A stretch of DNA of 64,000 nt from Agrobacterium larrymoorei (lineage in GTDB: Bacteria > Pseudomonadota > Alphaproteobacteria > Rhizobiales > Rhizobiaceae). The stretch lies in NCBI RefSeq assembly GCF_030819275.1, contig NZ_JAUTBL010000001.1:1676501-1740500 (forward strand). Direction: 5' to 3'. The stretch's first letter is position 1, and each line of letters opens with the position of its first letter. The notes beneath the pieces were generated by a model. The model did not search any database. It was not told where the DNA came from and saw nothing but the letters and a program-made list of their open reading frames with translations. Below, one piece after another: positions 43,132 to 52,326 of this stretch. The position numbers and the translations under genes are program-made.

Positions 43132-44457
43132 ATGGCCGACACAGCAACCGCAGAGTGGCTCGCCACGAAGATCGTCGACAAAACTCGGCGCGGCATCGCC
43201 TTGGAAACAAGTGCCTTGGTTCGGGCGGGCATTCTTCCGGTGGGCACACGATTGCCGGCTATTCGTGATCTCGCCTATGAACTCAAGGTCAGCCCGGCGA
43301 CCATTTCCGAAGCCTGGAGTGAATTACGGCGGCAAAAGATCATTACGGGGCGGGGCCGCAACGGCACTTGGGTGAGTGGCGAGCGTTTCATCGCAAAGCC
43401 TGAGCGATTGGCGAGTTCCGGACACTATGCGAGCGGCGTACTTGATCTCTCCTTGGCCGTCCCCGATGTCCAGCTTCTGCCACCTTTGAAGGAAGCCCTG
43501 TCCCACGGCGCAGAAGTTGAACATTTGAATAGTTACGCGCGAAGCCGGATTGTGCTCGAGTTACAGGAAGCTGTGGAAGAACATTGGCCCTACACTCCTG
43601 AAGCGTTTCTAGCGACCAATGGAGGTTATAATGCTGTCTACACGACCGTTCGGGCGTTGCTACCGCCCGGATCTGTTGTGGCTGTCGAGCACCCGACCGC
43701 CATGCGAATTCTGGATATTTTAGAAGATCTGGGCGTGCGGATCGCACCGGTATTGTGCGATCAGGAGGGGCCGAGACCAGATAGCCTCAGGCAGGTTCTG
43801 ACTGAGCGTCCGGCTGCATTTCTCTTCCAGCCGCGCCTGCACTCCGTTACCGGGCAGACGGTCAGCTCAGCCCGCATGCTGCAATTGGGTGACATACTGA
43901 ATGGGAGTGACACGCTCATTATTGAAGATGACGGTGTTGGTGACATTTCATCCACGCTGCCAATGTCTCTAGGCCAGCGCTTTCCCGATAGAACGGTGCG
44001 AATTCTGTCTTATTCAAAGACACTTGGGCCAGATCTACGGCTCGCCGTGGTCTCAAGCTCGCTTTCGATCATCGAACAGATTCAATCTTACCGCGCCTTT
44101 AGCGCCGGCTGGACCAGCCGCTTGCTTCAAGGGGCTGTCGCTTGGCTGCTAAAAGATAGCATGACGATGAAGCGTGTGGCCGAAGCGGGGACAATCTATC
44201 AGCAACGACGAGACCGTCTGGCTGAAGCCTTGTCACATCGCGGAATAACGACATGGACCGGTAGCGGTCTCTGTCTCTGGGTTCCTGTGGAATCGGAGCA
44301 ATTCGCGATGGTCACCCTAGCCGCACGCAATATCGCCGTCGTGCCTGGCAACAAGTTTTCCCTTTTGCCGAGCAATCATCTTCGGGTAGCGACGAGTAGG
44401 CTCACCGATCGCTGTGAGGAAGCTGCCGACGCGATTGCGTTAGCCCACCGATTATAG
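43132..44457 (+). CDS. MocR/GabR-type transcriptional regulator (GntR-aminotransferase fusion)
   Basis: A 441-residue regulator. Residues 15-80 are a GntR winged helix (GILPVGTRLPAIRDLAYELKVSPATISEAWSELRRQKIITGRGRNGTWV). Residues 90-440 are a fold-type I aminotransferase domain with the PLP lysine in SYSKTLGPDLRL (Lys296), DDGVGD for the cofactor-ring Asp, and LRVATSRL at the C terminus. Such proteins sense an amino compound or PLP derivative and control a divergent gene. ATG 43132 is used. It should regulate the adjacent importer-hydrolase operon. Confidence 0.9.
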   Translation: MADTATAEWLATKIVDKTRRGIALETSALVRAGILPVGTRLPAIRDLAYELKVSPATISEAWSELRRQKIITGRGRNGTWVSGERFIAKPERLASSGHYASGVLDLSLAVPDVQLLPPLKEALSHGAEVEHLNSYARSRIVLELQEAVEEHWPYTPEAFLATNGGYNAVYTTVRALLPPGSVVAVEHPTAMRILDILEDLGVRIAPVLCDQEGPRPDSLRQVLTERPAAFLFQPRLHSVTGQTVSSARMLQLGDILNGSDTLIIEDDGVGDISSTLPMSLGQRFPDRTVRILSYSKTLGPDLRLAVVSSSLSIIEQIQSYRAFSAGWTSRLLQGAVAWLLKDSMTMKRVAEAGTIYQQRRDRLAEALSHRGITTWTGSGLCLWVPVESEQFAMVTLAARNIAVVPGNKFSLLPSNHLRVATSRLTDRCEEAADAIALAHRL

Positions 44458-44855
44458 AGTTCTCGCCGCTAAAAAGCTGCGCGCAATGAGGCCACGGGCA
44501 TTGTGAAATTCGGCCGCGAGCTCAGTCGCAACCCAGTCTAAGGCGGCTGCTTAATAGGTTTGTTTAAATCGTATGCAGCCGGGTCTATGCACTTGGTGGA
44601 GTGAGTTTTGACGGTTCTACTCCGTTCAAGGTGACGTAACGGTCTGGCCACAAACAACCGAGCGCTGGTGTTTTCGACCTCGGCATCGAGAGCAATGCGC
44701 ATGACCAGTCGCGCGCTGGAGATAAAGTAAAATCCGTGCGAATTTTAACAGGCCCGCGGGGTGAACAAACTTCGCTATGCGCCGTTTCTTCGGGCAGGCT
44801 GGGGCTTAAGTCTGCTGATTGCCTTTTAATTCCTTTTTTGGTTGGGACCACACAT
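44458..44855. other. 398-base gap between MocR and cyclase genes
   Basis: CGGCTGC (44544-44550... pair with GCAGCCG 44575-44581) can form a 7-bp stem with a 24-base AT-rich loop and may act as a weak terminator of the MocR gene. No other feature recognised; open frames here are unsupported. Confidence 0.3.
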
Positions 44856-46067
44856 ATGCGCCGACCTTCCTCCATTGAAACGACGATTTCTCGGCAGCTC
44901 GCAAAGAAAGCGATGCCGATTGCGCTTTCTGTTGTCGCGGTCGGCGTGTGCATGACCATCTATCTGTCGTCGTGGATATCGTCCGAAGATAGGAAAGCGG
45001 ACGAGGCTGTTCAGAGAAACGTTGCATATCTCAGCGCTATCGCTGATCTCATGTCCCATATCCAGGATGCAGAAATTGGGCAGCGAGGGTTTCTCCTGAC
45101 AGGCGACGAACTTTATCTCAAGCCATACACCACCGCGATGGATTCACTGGATGGTATGCTTGATAACCTGGCCGAGGGGGCCGAAAACGCATCTATCGAA
45201 ACAGGAAGTGTCGCGACACTACGCAGTCTGATCGCTCAAAAAAAATCCGAGCTCGAACAGAGCGTGGAGTATCGACGCGCTGGGAATGAGAACGCGTCGA
45301 TCGCGCTGGTGAAAACGGGGCAGGGCAAAATCCTTATGGACGGGATCCGGTCCGTTCTGGCTCAGATGGAAAAGGATGGTTTGGCGCAGCTTGCAAAACG
45401 TTCGGAAGCGGCCAGCGCAGCAAAGGCGCGGATGCACATACTCCTCTTGCTGTTCGCCATCATGGTGGGAGGGATGGCTCTACTGGTGGTGCGCGCCACG
45501 GTCACTCGAGCAAAAGCGGCTGAAAGAACGAGAGACGAACTTCTTTCACATGCAGACAGGCGCCTTATGGCAGTCATGGCTGCTGACCTTGTCGGTTACA
45601 GCAGGCTGATGGAAAAGAACGAGGCGGATACTCTCGAGCGCTTGAAGGCGGCGAGAGATGTCATTGACACAATAATTGAAGAGAATAATGGCGCGATCAT
45701 AACCACGGCCGGCGACAGCATTGTTGCAGCATTCCCAAGCGCATTGTCAGCAATCGATTGCGCGCTTCAAGTCCAGAATTTCATGGTGACTCGCAATGCC
45801 GACAGGCCGGAGGACGATCGACTTTTGTTTAGAATAGGGATGAATGTCGGCGACGTCATTATCGATAACGGCGACATATTCGGTGACACCGTCAACATCG
45901 CTGCGCGGCTTGAGGGCATTGCGGAGCCCGGAGGGATCTGCGTCTCACGGTCGGTTAGAGATCACATCCGGAAGCAAAGAAAGCTGAAGTTCGAGGACGC
46001 CGGCTTCCAACAGGTCAAAAACATTTCTCGGCCAATCAGCACGTTCAGGGTTCGCGTTGCCGCTTGA
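44856..46067 (+). CDS. CHASE3-domain class III adenylate/guanylate cyclase
   Basis: A 403-residue membrane cyclase. The first helix is at residues 20-38 (MPIALSVVAVGVCMTIYL), the CHASE3 periplasmic sensor at 45-185 with the conserved AEIGQRGFLLTGDELYLKPY, the second helix near 195-213 (LLLLFAIMVGGMALLVV), and a cytoplasmic class III nucleotide cyclase domain from about 240: MAADLVGYSRLMEKNEADT with the metal Asp, GDSIVAAFPSALSA, RIGMNVGDVI and NIAARLEGIAEPGG. It would make cAMP in response to a periplasmic cue. ATG 44856 is chosen because GGGA precedes it; the open frame from 44736 extends further. Cyclases of this type are very common in rhizobia. Confidence 0.85.
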   Translation: MRRPSSIETTISRQLAKKAMPIALSVVAVGVCMTIYLSSWISSEDRKADEAVQRNVAYLSAIADLMSHIQDAEIGQRGFLLTGDELYLKPYTTAMDSLDGMLDNLAEGAENASIETGSVATLRSLIAQKKSELEQSVEYRRAGNENASIALVKTGQGKILMDGIRSVLAQMEKDGLAQLAKRSEAASAAKARMHILLLLFAIMVGGMALLVVRATVTRAKAAERTRDELLSHADRRLMAVMAADLVGYSRLMEKNEADTLERLKAARDVIDTIIEENNGAIITTAGDSIVAAFPSALSAIDCALQVQNFMVTRNADRPEDDRLLFRIGMNVGDVIIDNGDIFGDTVNIAARLEGIAEPGGICVSRSVRDHIRKQRKLKFEDAGFQQVKNISRPISTFRVRVAA

Positions 46068-46186
46068 GTTTGGGCAGCTCTCCCGCCACCAAAAAAAGCG
46101 AGCATCTTGTAAATCAGTGTCACATTCTTCCAGTCTGTAGAGCCTCGCTCGACTGCTGCTTTTCCCTATCAATATTGCTTTAGTTT

Positions 46187-46211
46187 GGAACGGCATGAAG
46201 CGTTGGTTTTT
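46187..46211 (+). promoter_or_regulatory. Possible EcfG-type promoter upstream of the AI-2E family gene
   Basis: GGAAC (46187-46191), 18 bases, then TT (46210-46211). The -10 side lies in a T-run, so it may be chance. If real, the transcript starts near 46218 and supports the GTG 46314 start. Confidence 0.25.
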
Positions 46212-46313
46212 GCAGCCGTGAAATTTTTTTGCGATGGCCCGATCAGTTTCCTTCCTGGCGCATTTACCTGCACGCCGGGATTCCCGGTAAGACACTCAAC
46301 TCTGGGGACATCC

Positions 46314-48260
46314 GTGGGCGGTATCGAGAAAAACCCAGTCGCAGGAGCGGCAATTTTGAATAGATCGAGCGCGCTCACGGCGCCGACCCTATCGGGTCGG
46401 ACGATCTTCATCCTCATCGGCGTCGCGGTTATTCTGTATGTCGGGCAGGAGGTGTTCATTCCCCTTGCGCTCGCCCTATTGCTGACCTTCACGCTTGCCC
46501 CGATCGTAAGCTTTCTGCGCAAGCGCCGCGTTCCGAAAATCGCTGCCGTCCTCATGGCGGTGGCGAGCGCCTTTCTGGTTATCGCGGCCTTCGGCTTCAT
46601 CGTCGCAGGGCAGGTTGCCAATTTGGCGGATAATATTCCGACCTATCAGCGCAACATTGTCGCCAAGGTGCAGGCGCTGAGCCACGCTGGGTCCGGCAAC
46701 GGGATACTCGAGCATGTTAGCAAGGTCGTTGAGCGCATCGGCTCGGAGATGCAGGACACTGCCGAGGAGAGCAAGGAAGACGCGGCCTCACAATCCACCA
46801 GGCGGGACCCGATGCCCGTCGAAATTATCACGCGCTCCAATCCGGTTCAGACGCTCGGAAACTTCATCCTGCCGCTGATCAGCCCATTCGCGACGGCGGG
46901 TCTTGTCATCGTCCTCGTAATCTTCATGCTGCTGGAGCGTGAGGAACTACGCGACAGGTTTATCCGCCTCGTTGGGCTCGGCGATTTGCACCGCACGACG
47001 GCAGCGCTTCAGGATGCCGGAAAGCGCGTCGGTAAGTATCTCCTGATGCAGCTTGTCGTAAACGCGCTTTATGCTCTTCCGATCGCAATCGGATTGTGGC
47101 TGCTCGGTATTCCGAACGCCATTCTGTGGGGATTGCTGACGCTTGTTTTGCGTTTCGTACCCTATATCGGTCCGGTGATCGGCATGATCTTGCCGCTGTT
47201 CCTTGCGCTGGCGATTGCGCCCGGATGGTCGCTCGTCGCGTGGGTTGCAGCACTTTTCATCGTCACGGAACTGGTGAGCAACAACGTCGTCGAGCCTTGG
47301 CTTTATGGAAGTCATACCGGCCTCTCGCCGCTTGCGATCATCGTTTCGGCGATCTTTTGGTCATGGCTCTGGGGACCAGTCGGATTGATGCTGTCCACAC
47401 CCCTTACCGTCTGCCTCGTGGTGCTTGGACGGCATGTCCCACAGTTTGGCTTTCTGGATGTTCTTCTCGGGAACGAGCCCGTTCTGCAACCGCAGGAGAA
47501 GCTTTATCAGAGACTTCTTGCCGGGGACCCAAACGAAGCGACCGATAACGCGGAAGATTTTCTCGAAGATGAGTATCTCCTCGATTATTACGAGCACGTC
47601 GGATTTCCGGCTTTGAAGCTTGGCGAGATGGATCGGCAGCGTGGCGTGATGACGGAAGCGCAAATTGCCCTTTTTGCGTCCACGACCCAGACGCTGATCG
47701 GCAACCTCGCAGAGATAGCGATCGAGGAAGAGGCGGAACAGGATCCCTCAGAAACCGAGGCGGCGACGCTGGAAGAGACCGCTGAAAGCCGCGAACTGCC
47801 CAAGGTCGAGCACAAATCGGTGCTCTGCATCGGCGGCAGGGGCGTGATGGACGACGCGGCCGCTTCGATGATTGCGCAAGTTCTCGCCATTGAGGGGGCG
47901 ACGGTCTCTCAAGCCGAACATTCCATAGTCAGCGGCACGACCATCAACCTTCTTCGCCTTACAGAGATCGATACCGTCGTCATCGCATTTCTGAATGCGG
48001 GGTCCAAGGCCCACGCCCGTCAAGCGGTGCGTCGCCTCAAGCGGCAGAAGCCGTCGCTACGCGTTGGGATCGTCATGCCAGGTGTCGACGGAGACGGAGA
48101 AAGCTCGGTGGCGGCGCAGGACATCGATGCCGATTTCGTCGCGACGGGCATTCGTGATGCTGTCCGAGGCGCTCTTTCGGATGGCGATGCCGTTGCGATA
48201 AGGGTTACGAAACGCGTCGGGCGGGCTAGGGAAAGAAAAATGAACCCGCTCGTAGCGTAA
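46314..48260 (+). CDS. AI-2E family transporter with extra C-terminal domain
   Basis: A 648-residue protein. Residues 25-375 are the AI-2E/PerM exporter-like domain: hydrophobic IFILIGVAVILYVGQEVFIPLALALLLTF, VPKIAAVLMAVASAFLVIAAF, RTTAALQDAGKRVGKYLLMQLVVNALYAL, GIPNAILWGLLTLVLRFVPYIGPVIGMILP, and WLYGSHTGLSPLAIIVSAIFWSWLWGPVGLMLSTPLTV. After a linker (376-500, acidic near 485-500) comes a soluble domain at about 500-625 with alternating strands and helices (SVLCIGGRGVMDDAAASMIAQVL, VVIAFLNAGSKAHARQAVRRLKRQKPSLRVGIVMPG), like a Rossmann or B12-binding-like fold without the DxHxxG cobalamin motif. GTG 46314 after CTGGGG is chosen over the open frame to 46185. Typical members are about 350-400 residues. 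Confidence 0.8.
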   Translation: MGGIEKNPVAGAAILNRSSALTAPTLSGRTIFILIGVAVILYVGQEVFIPLALALLLTFTLAPIVSFLRKRRVPKIAAVLMAVASAFLVIAAFGFIVAGQVANLADNIPTYQRNIVAKVQALSHAGSGNGILEHVSKVVERIGSEMQDTAEESKEDAASQSTRRDPMPVEIITRSNPVQTLGNFILPLISPFATAGLVIVLVIFMLLEREELRDRFIRLVGLGDLHRTTAALQDAGKRVGKYLLMQLVVNALYALPIAIGLWLLGIPNAILWGLLTLVLRFVPYIGPVIGMILPLFLALAIAPGWSLVAWVAALFIVTELVSNNVVEPWLYGSHTGLSPLAIIVSAIFWSWLWGPVGLMLSTPLTVCLVVLGRHVPQFGFLDVLLGNEPVLQPQEKLYQRLLAGDPNEATDNAEDFLEDEYLLDYYEHVGFPALKLGEMDRQRGVMTEAQIALFASTTQTLIGNLAEIAIEEEAEQDPSETEAATLEETAESRELPKVEHKSVLCIGGRGVMDDAAASMIAQVLAIEGATVSQAEHSIVSGTTINLLRLTEIDTVVIAFLNAGSKAHARQAVRRLKRQKPSLRVGIVMPGVDGDGESSVAAQDIDADFVATGIRDAVRGALSDGDAVAIRVTKRVGRARERKMNPLVA

Positions 48261-48276
48261 GCAAGGATCTATAAAC

Positions 48277-48297
48277 CGCTTCTATCAAACAGAAGTG
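48277..48297. terminator. Bidirectional hairpin between converging genes
   Basis: CGCTTCT (48277-48283) pairs with AGAAGTG (48291-48297), 7 bp with one G-U pair and a 7-base loop, between the AI-2E family gene and the agmatinase-family gene that converge on it. T-runs are weak on both sides. Confidence 0.4.
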
Positions 48298-48310
48298 CTT
48301 TGAGTTCCTA

Positions 48311-49270
48311 TCAGGACGGCATCGGCGCAAACACTCTTCCAATGGTGTTCAGCAGCAGCTGCGCGGCCAGGATCGCGGTTGAACCGGTGTGATCGTAATC
48401 GGGTGCCACTTCCACCAGATCGACGCCGACGATCGTTCCTTGTTTGGCGAGCCCTGCGATAAGCTCCAGCACCTCATAATAGATGAAGCCGCCATGGCTG
48501 GGCGTGCCGGTTCCGGGTGCAATCGAGGGATCGAAGCCATCGATATCGATCGTCAAATAATATCTCTTGCCTGCTGGAATACGAGCCAGAACAGCATCGA
48601 CACCAAGCTTGCGGATCTGGCGGACCGAGAGAATGTCCGAGCCCTGGGCGCGGGCGTAATCGTAACCTTCCTTGGCCGTCGAGGAGACGTTGCGGATGCC
48701 GAGTTGGGTCATGCCGGTCACCCAGGGCTTTTCCGAGGCGCGGCGCAGCGGGCTGCCATGGCCGAAGCGAACGCCATGGCGCTCATCGACAAAATCGAGG
48801 TGGGCGTCAAACTGCACGACATGGATCGGTTCCTGCTCGCTGAAGGCATTGATGCAGGGGATGTTGATCGAGTGGTCACCGCCGAGCACGACCGGCAGTG
48901 CGCCAGCCGCTAGAATCTTGCGCACGCCAAACTCGATATTGGCATGGCTTTTCACCGTGTCGGTATGAACGATGTCCGCGTCACCCAAGTCGACCATGCG
49001 AACACCTTCAAGATAGGTGACGTCATCCTCATGATCGTAGGCGCCAGCGTGACCGAAAGCAAAAAGCGTCGAGGCTTCGCGAATGCTGCGCGGCCCGAAG
49101 CGTGCGCCGGAACGCCACTGGGTTCCAAAATCGAATGGTGCGCCGAGGATGGCAACATCGGCGTCGATCTTGTCCCAGTTCTCCACATAGGGACTTTTGG
49201 CGAAGGTGGAGATGCCAACGAAAGGCAGGTTTAACCGTCCATTGTCATAGCCGTGGGCTGTCATATTCAT
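48311..49270 (-). CDS. speB: Agmatinase/ureohydrolase-family enzyme
   Basis: A 319-residue arginase-superfamily enzyme that hydrolyses a guanidino compound to urea and an amine. Binuclear Mn ligands are visible in LGGDHSINIP, VQFDAHLDFVDE and YLTIDIDGFDPSIAPGTGTP. The substrate could be agmatine, guanidinobutyrate or guanidinopropionate; sequence does not separate them. Two starts lie close together, ATG 49270 and 49264; AAGGAA is better spaced for the second. It follows four genes of a polar amino-acid importer in the same direction, 13 bases after the ATPase, so the imported ligand is probably the substrate. Confidence 0.85.
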   Translation of the reverse strand: MNMTAHGYDNGRLNLPFVGISTFAKSPYVENWDKIDADVAILGAPFDFGTQWRSGARFGPRSIREASTLFAFGHAGAYDHEDDVTYLEGVRMVDLGDADIVHTDTVKSHANIEFGVRKILAAGALPVVLGGDHSINIPCINAFSEQEPIHVVQFDAHLDFVDERHGVRFGHGSPLRRASEKPWVTGMTQLGIRNVSSTAKEGYDYARAQGSDILSVRQIRKLGVDAVLARIPAGKRYYLTIDIDGFDPSIAPGTGTPSHGGFIYYEVLELIAGLAKQGTIVGVDLVEVAPDYDHTGSTAILAAQLLLNTIGRVFAPMPS

Positions 49271-49283
49271 TTCCTTTCGGGCA

Positions 49284-50063
49284 TCAAATCGCGCGTTCGC
49301 GCCAGGTTTCCAGAAATTGGGAGAGACGGTCGCTTTTAGGCGTGGCGAAGACCACCTTCGGCGCGCCCTCTTCGACTATTCTGCCGGCATCCATGAAGAC
49401 GACGCGATTGGCGACATGTGCGGCAAAACCCATTTCATGGGTGACAATCACCATCGTCATTCCTTCCGATGCGAGCGATTTCATCACCGAGAGGACCTCA
49501 CCGACGAGTTCGGGGTCCAGTGCCGAGGTCGGTTCATCGAAGAGCATCACCTTCGGCTTTACGGCCAAGGCTCTGGCGATGGCAACGCGCTGTTTCTGTC
49601 CGCCGGAGAGGCTCTCCGGCCAGCGGTCGGCAAAGGACAGAAGGCCGACCTTGCTTAACATTTCGCGGCCGACGTCTTCAGCAATGGCGCGTGACAAGCC
49701 GTGTGCCAGTCGCAAAGCGAGTGTCACGTTGTCGAGCACCTTCAAGTGCGGCCACAGGTGGAAATGCTGGAAGACCATTCCGATCGGGCTGCGGGCATCG
49801 GTCAATTCCCTGTAGCCTGCCTTTTCGCGCCCAAGCGGTGTGTCTCGCCATCCCAGCATCTTGCCAAAGATGTGGACCTCGCCCGCATCATAGGCGTCGA
49901 GAAAGGCAAGCGAGCGCAGCAAGGTGCTTTTACCGGACCCGGAAGGCCCGATGATGCAGGTCACGTCGCCATCCTGAATATCAAGATCAATGCCCTGCAA
50001 AACGGTCTTATCGCCAAACCGCTTCTCAAGTCCGCGAACGGAAATCGCTGCCGGTCTCGTCAT
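49284..50063 (-). CDS. Polar amino-acid ABC ATPase
   Basis: A 259-residue ATPase of the GlnQ/HisP family. Walker [11 protein letters not shown]-loop [18 protein letters not shown], signature [14 protein letters not shown], Walker [33 protein letters not shown]. One base separates it from the permease gene. It energises the two-permease importer that follows its reading order. Confidence 0.93.
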   Translation of the reverse strand: MTRPAAISVRGLEKRFGDKTVLQGIDLDIQDGDVTCIIGPSGSGKSTLLRSLAFLDAYDAGEVHIFGKMLGWRDTPLGREKAGYRELTDARSPIGMVFQHFHLWPHLKVLDNVTLALRLAHGLSRAIAEDVGREMLSKVGLLSFADRWPESLSGGQKQRVAIARALAVKPKVMLFDEPTSALDPELVGEVLSVMKSLASEGMTMVIVTHEMGFAAHVANRVVFMDAGRIVEEGAPKVVFATPKSDRLSQFLETWRERAI

Positions 50064-50064
50064 G

Positions 50065-50712
50065 TCAGGAACCTCTTAACGCGAAGCGGCGCTCCAGAGC
50101 GCGACCGGACTTCGACAGAATTTCAACAAGAGCCCAGTAGAGGAGGGCGATGGTGAGGTAGGGCGTGACCACCGTGAAGCTGATCGAGCTGATCGTTCCC
50201 GCCACTTTCGTCAGCTCTCCAAGTGTGATCACCGAAAGAACAGCCGACTCTTTCAAAAGCGCGATCGCCTGGCCCACGCAGGGGGGGAGTGTCAGCCGTA
50301 CCGCTTGGGGCAGTTCGACGTGCAGGAAGCGTTGTCCGCGTGTCAGACCCAGCATTTCTGCGGCTTCGCGTTCTCCCTCGGGAACGGCGTTCAGACCGGC
50401 GCGGAAAATTTCGGCGAATGGTCCGGCACCATAGATGCCAAGTCCAAAGATACCTGCCACATAGGGACTGAGCAAAAGCCCAACCTGCGGACCGCCGTAA
50501 TAGAGCAGGAAAAGCAGGAGCGCGAGGGGCGCGCCCCGAGCGAACTCCACATAGGCTCTGGTTACAAGGGCAATTGGACGATAACCGCTCCGCAGGCCGG
50601 TGGCGAGCAAGACGCCAAACAGGATGGCGATTGCGACGCCGCATGCCGAAACCGTGATGGTCGTAAGCAGTCCGGCAAGATAGAGCGGCAGATCAGTGAT
50701 AAAGCCGGTCAT
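50065..50712 (-). CDS. Polar amino-acid ABC permease
   Basis: A 215-residue channel subunit with about five helices. Coupling loop [42 protein letters not shown]. It has a partner permease, with a four-base overlap of the two genes, so the channel is a heterodimer, unlike the single-permease importer at 40-41 kb. Confidence 0.92.
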   Translation of the reverse strand: MTGFITDLPLYLAGLLTTITVSACGVAIAILFGVLLATGLRSGYRPIALVTRAYVEFARGAPLALLLFLLYYGGPQVGLLLSPYVAGIFGLGIYGAGPFAEIFRAGLNAVPEGEREAAEMLGLTRGQRFLHVELPQAVRLTLPPCVGQAIALLKESAVLSVITLGELTKVAGTISSISFTVVTPYLTIALLYWALVEILSKSGRALERRFALRGS

Positions 50713-51362
50713 GAATTTTGACCCCGACGTGACAGGCGTCTTTCGATCATCAGTCCCAACGCGGCGATAAGGATGCCGACTGTCACGTAAAGAACGAGAG
50801 CGGAGGCATAGGCGTCCAGGGGGCGGAACGTGGAGGACGCGACCTGTTGGGCGCGGCGGGTCAAATCCGTCACGGCGATGACCGAGACGAGCGAGGAGTT
50901 CTTGACCAGAGCCTGCATTTCTCCCACCAGCGCTGGCAACATAGCCCGTACAGCCTGAGGGACCTCGATGTTGAGAAAGATCGCGAAAGGCGTGAGGCCC
51001 AGCATTTTCGCGGCCTCAATCTCGCCTTTCGGTATGGCCTGAAGCCCTGCCCGGTAGATCTCCGACTGGAACGCCGCCGTATTGAGCGCCAGGGCCAAGG
51101 TGGCCGCAACGATCGGCTCAAGCTCCAGCCCGAGGAATGGAAGGATGTAGAAGGTGATCAAGAGTTGTACGAGGATCGGTGTTCCGCGCCAGAAGGAAAG
51201 GTAAAACCCCGCCGGAATGCGCGTCCATCGTCCGCCTCGCGCGGCGGCGGCCAGCAGGAGAGCCAACGGCGCGCCGAAGAGAAGCGCCGTCAGACTGATC
51301 GTCAAGGTGATGGTGAGGCCATCGAGAAGCGCAGGCCAGATATGTGCGGCTGTCCTTTCCAT
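50709..51362 (-). CDS. Polar amino-acid ABC permease
   Basis: A 217-residue channel subunit. SFWRGTPILVQLLITFYILPFLGLE and the coupling loop YRAGLQAIPKGEIEAAKMLGLTPFAIFLNIEVPQAVRAMLPAL are typical of the family. Seventeen bases after the SBP gene; overlaps the second permease gene. Confidence 0.92.
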   Translation of the reverse strand: MERTAAHIWPALLDGLTITLTISLTALLFGAPLALLLAAAARGGRWTRIPAGFYLSFWRGTPILVQLLITFYILPFLGLELEPIVAATLALALNTAAFQSEIYRAGLQAIPKGEIEAAKMLGLTPFAIFLNIEVPQAVRAMLPALVGEMQALVKNSSLVSVIAVTDLTRRAQQVASSTFRPLDAYASALVLYVTVGILIAALGLMIERRLSRRGQNS

Positions 51363-51379
51363 GACCTCTCCGTCTTATC

Positions 51380-52219
51380 TTATTCGGCCGCAGGAAGAAC
51401 GTCCGGAAGCTGCATCGGCGCGCCGAACCACTTCGTCTGCAACTCGGCAAGCTTGCCGGATTTGTTCAGCTTGACGAGTTCGCCATCGATCAGCGCGTTG
51501 AGGGACTCACTGTCCGCGTCGTTACGACCCGCCCAAGAGAAATAGGTCTTGGGGCCGAAGGTCGGCAGCACGACTTCGAAGGCATCGGGACGTTGACGGG
51601 CGGCCTCCAGCAGATTGGGAAGCGAGTTCACGACCGCCTGGATCCGACCGGCGCCGAGATCGGCATAGGCTTCCGAAAAGTCGGTATAGGTGGAGATCGT
51701 AACCGGGCCGCCATTGTCCTTCAGTTTCCCGGCGAAGGTTTCGAGCGCTGCCAGCTGTGCGGAGCCTGCCTGGGATCCGACAGCCTTGCCGGCGATGTCT
51801 TCCGGCTTGGTGATGGCCGCATCGCCCTTGCGCTTCAGAATGGCCATGGTCGCATCGGCAATCGGCGTTGAAAGATGGTAGGCCTTCATGCGTTCCGGCG
51901 TGACGGTAACGGAGGTCACGACATAATCAAAACGGCCGGCAGCGAGGCCTGGAAGAATGCCCTGCCAAGGCAGATCGAGACGCTTGAGCTTGACGTCCGG
52001 CAATGCCTTCATGACTTCAGCCATGATGTCGGCGGAGTAGCCGACGATCTTTCCGTCCTCCACGAATTCGAAGGGTGCGAAGCGGGCCTCGGTGGCCACC
52101 GTGAAGACTTTGTCGGATTTGATTTTTTCAAGAAGGTCCGCGGCGCCAGCGGTCGAAGAGAGAAGCGCAGCAAATACGGTGCCGATCAGGAGTGCTTTGG
52201 CGGAGGCTCTAGGTTTCAT
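51380..52219 (-). CDS. Polar amino-acid ABC solute-binding protein (family 3)
   Basis: A 279-residue periplasmic SBP with a signal peptide (residues about 7-26, ending AGA). Mature features: KVFTVATEARFAPFEFVEDGKIVGYSADIMAEVMKA, GRFDYVVTSVTVTPERMKAYHLSTP, GKAVGSQAGSAQLAALETFA. ATG 52219 is chosen for its GGGGAACG ribosome site; the frame from 52297 extends across the divergent promoter and is rejected. With the agmatinase-family gene it suggests a guanidino or basic amino-acid ligand. Confidence 0.9.
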   Translation of the reverse strand: MKPRASAKALLIGTVFAALLSSTAGAADLLEKIKSDKVFTVATEARFAPFEFVEDGKIVGYSADIMAEVMKALPDVKLKRLDLPWQGILPGLAAGRFDYVVTSVTVTPERMKAYHLSTPIADATMAILKRKGDAAITKPEDIAGKAVGSQAGSAQLAALETFAGKLKDNGGPVTISTYTDFSEAYADLGAGRIQAVVNSLPNLLEAARQRPDAFEVVLPTFGPKTYFSWAGRNDADSESLNALIDGELVKLNKSGKLAELQTKWFGAPMQLPDVLPAAE

Positions 52220-52295
52220 GGTTTCGTTCCCCGTTTTTTGATGCCCCAACGAACCATGGACTTCAGCGCAGGAAAATAGGAAAGATATGAAGTTC

Positions 52296-52314
52296 ACATC
52301 AATAAATATGATGT
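52296..52314. promoter_or_regulatory. LysR-type operator in the divergent gap
   Basis: ACATCA (52296-52301) and TGATGT (52309-52314) are perfect inverted arms with seven bases between them. This is a LysR-type dyad with the T-N11-A arrangement, 12 bases before the LysR start and 77 before the SBP operon. It probably serves both genes. Confidence 0.55.
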
Positions 52315-52326
52315 AAGGTTTTATCC

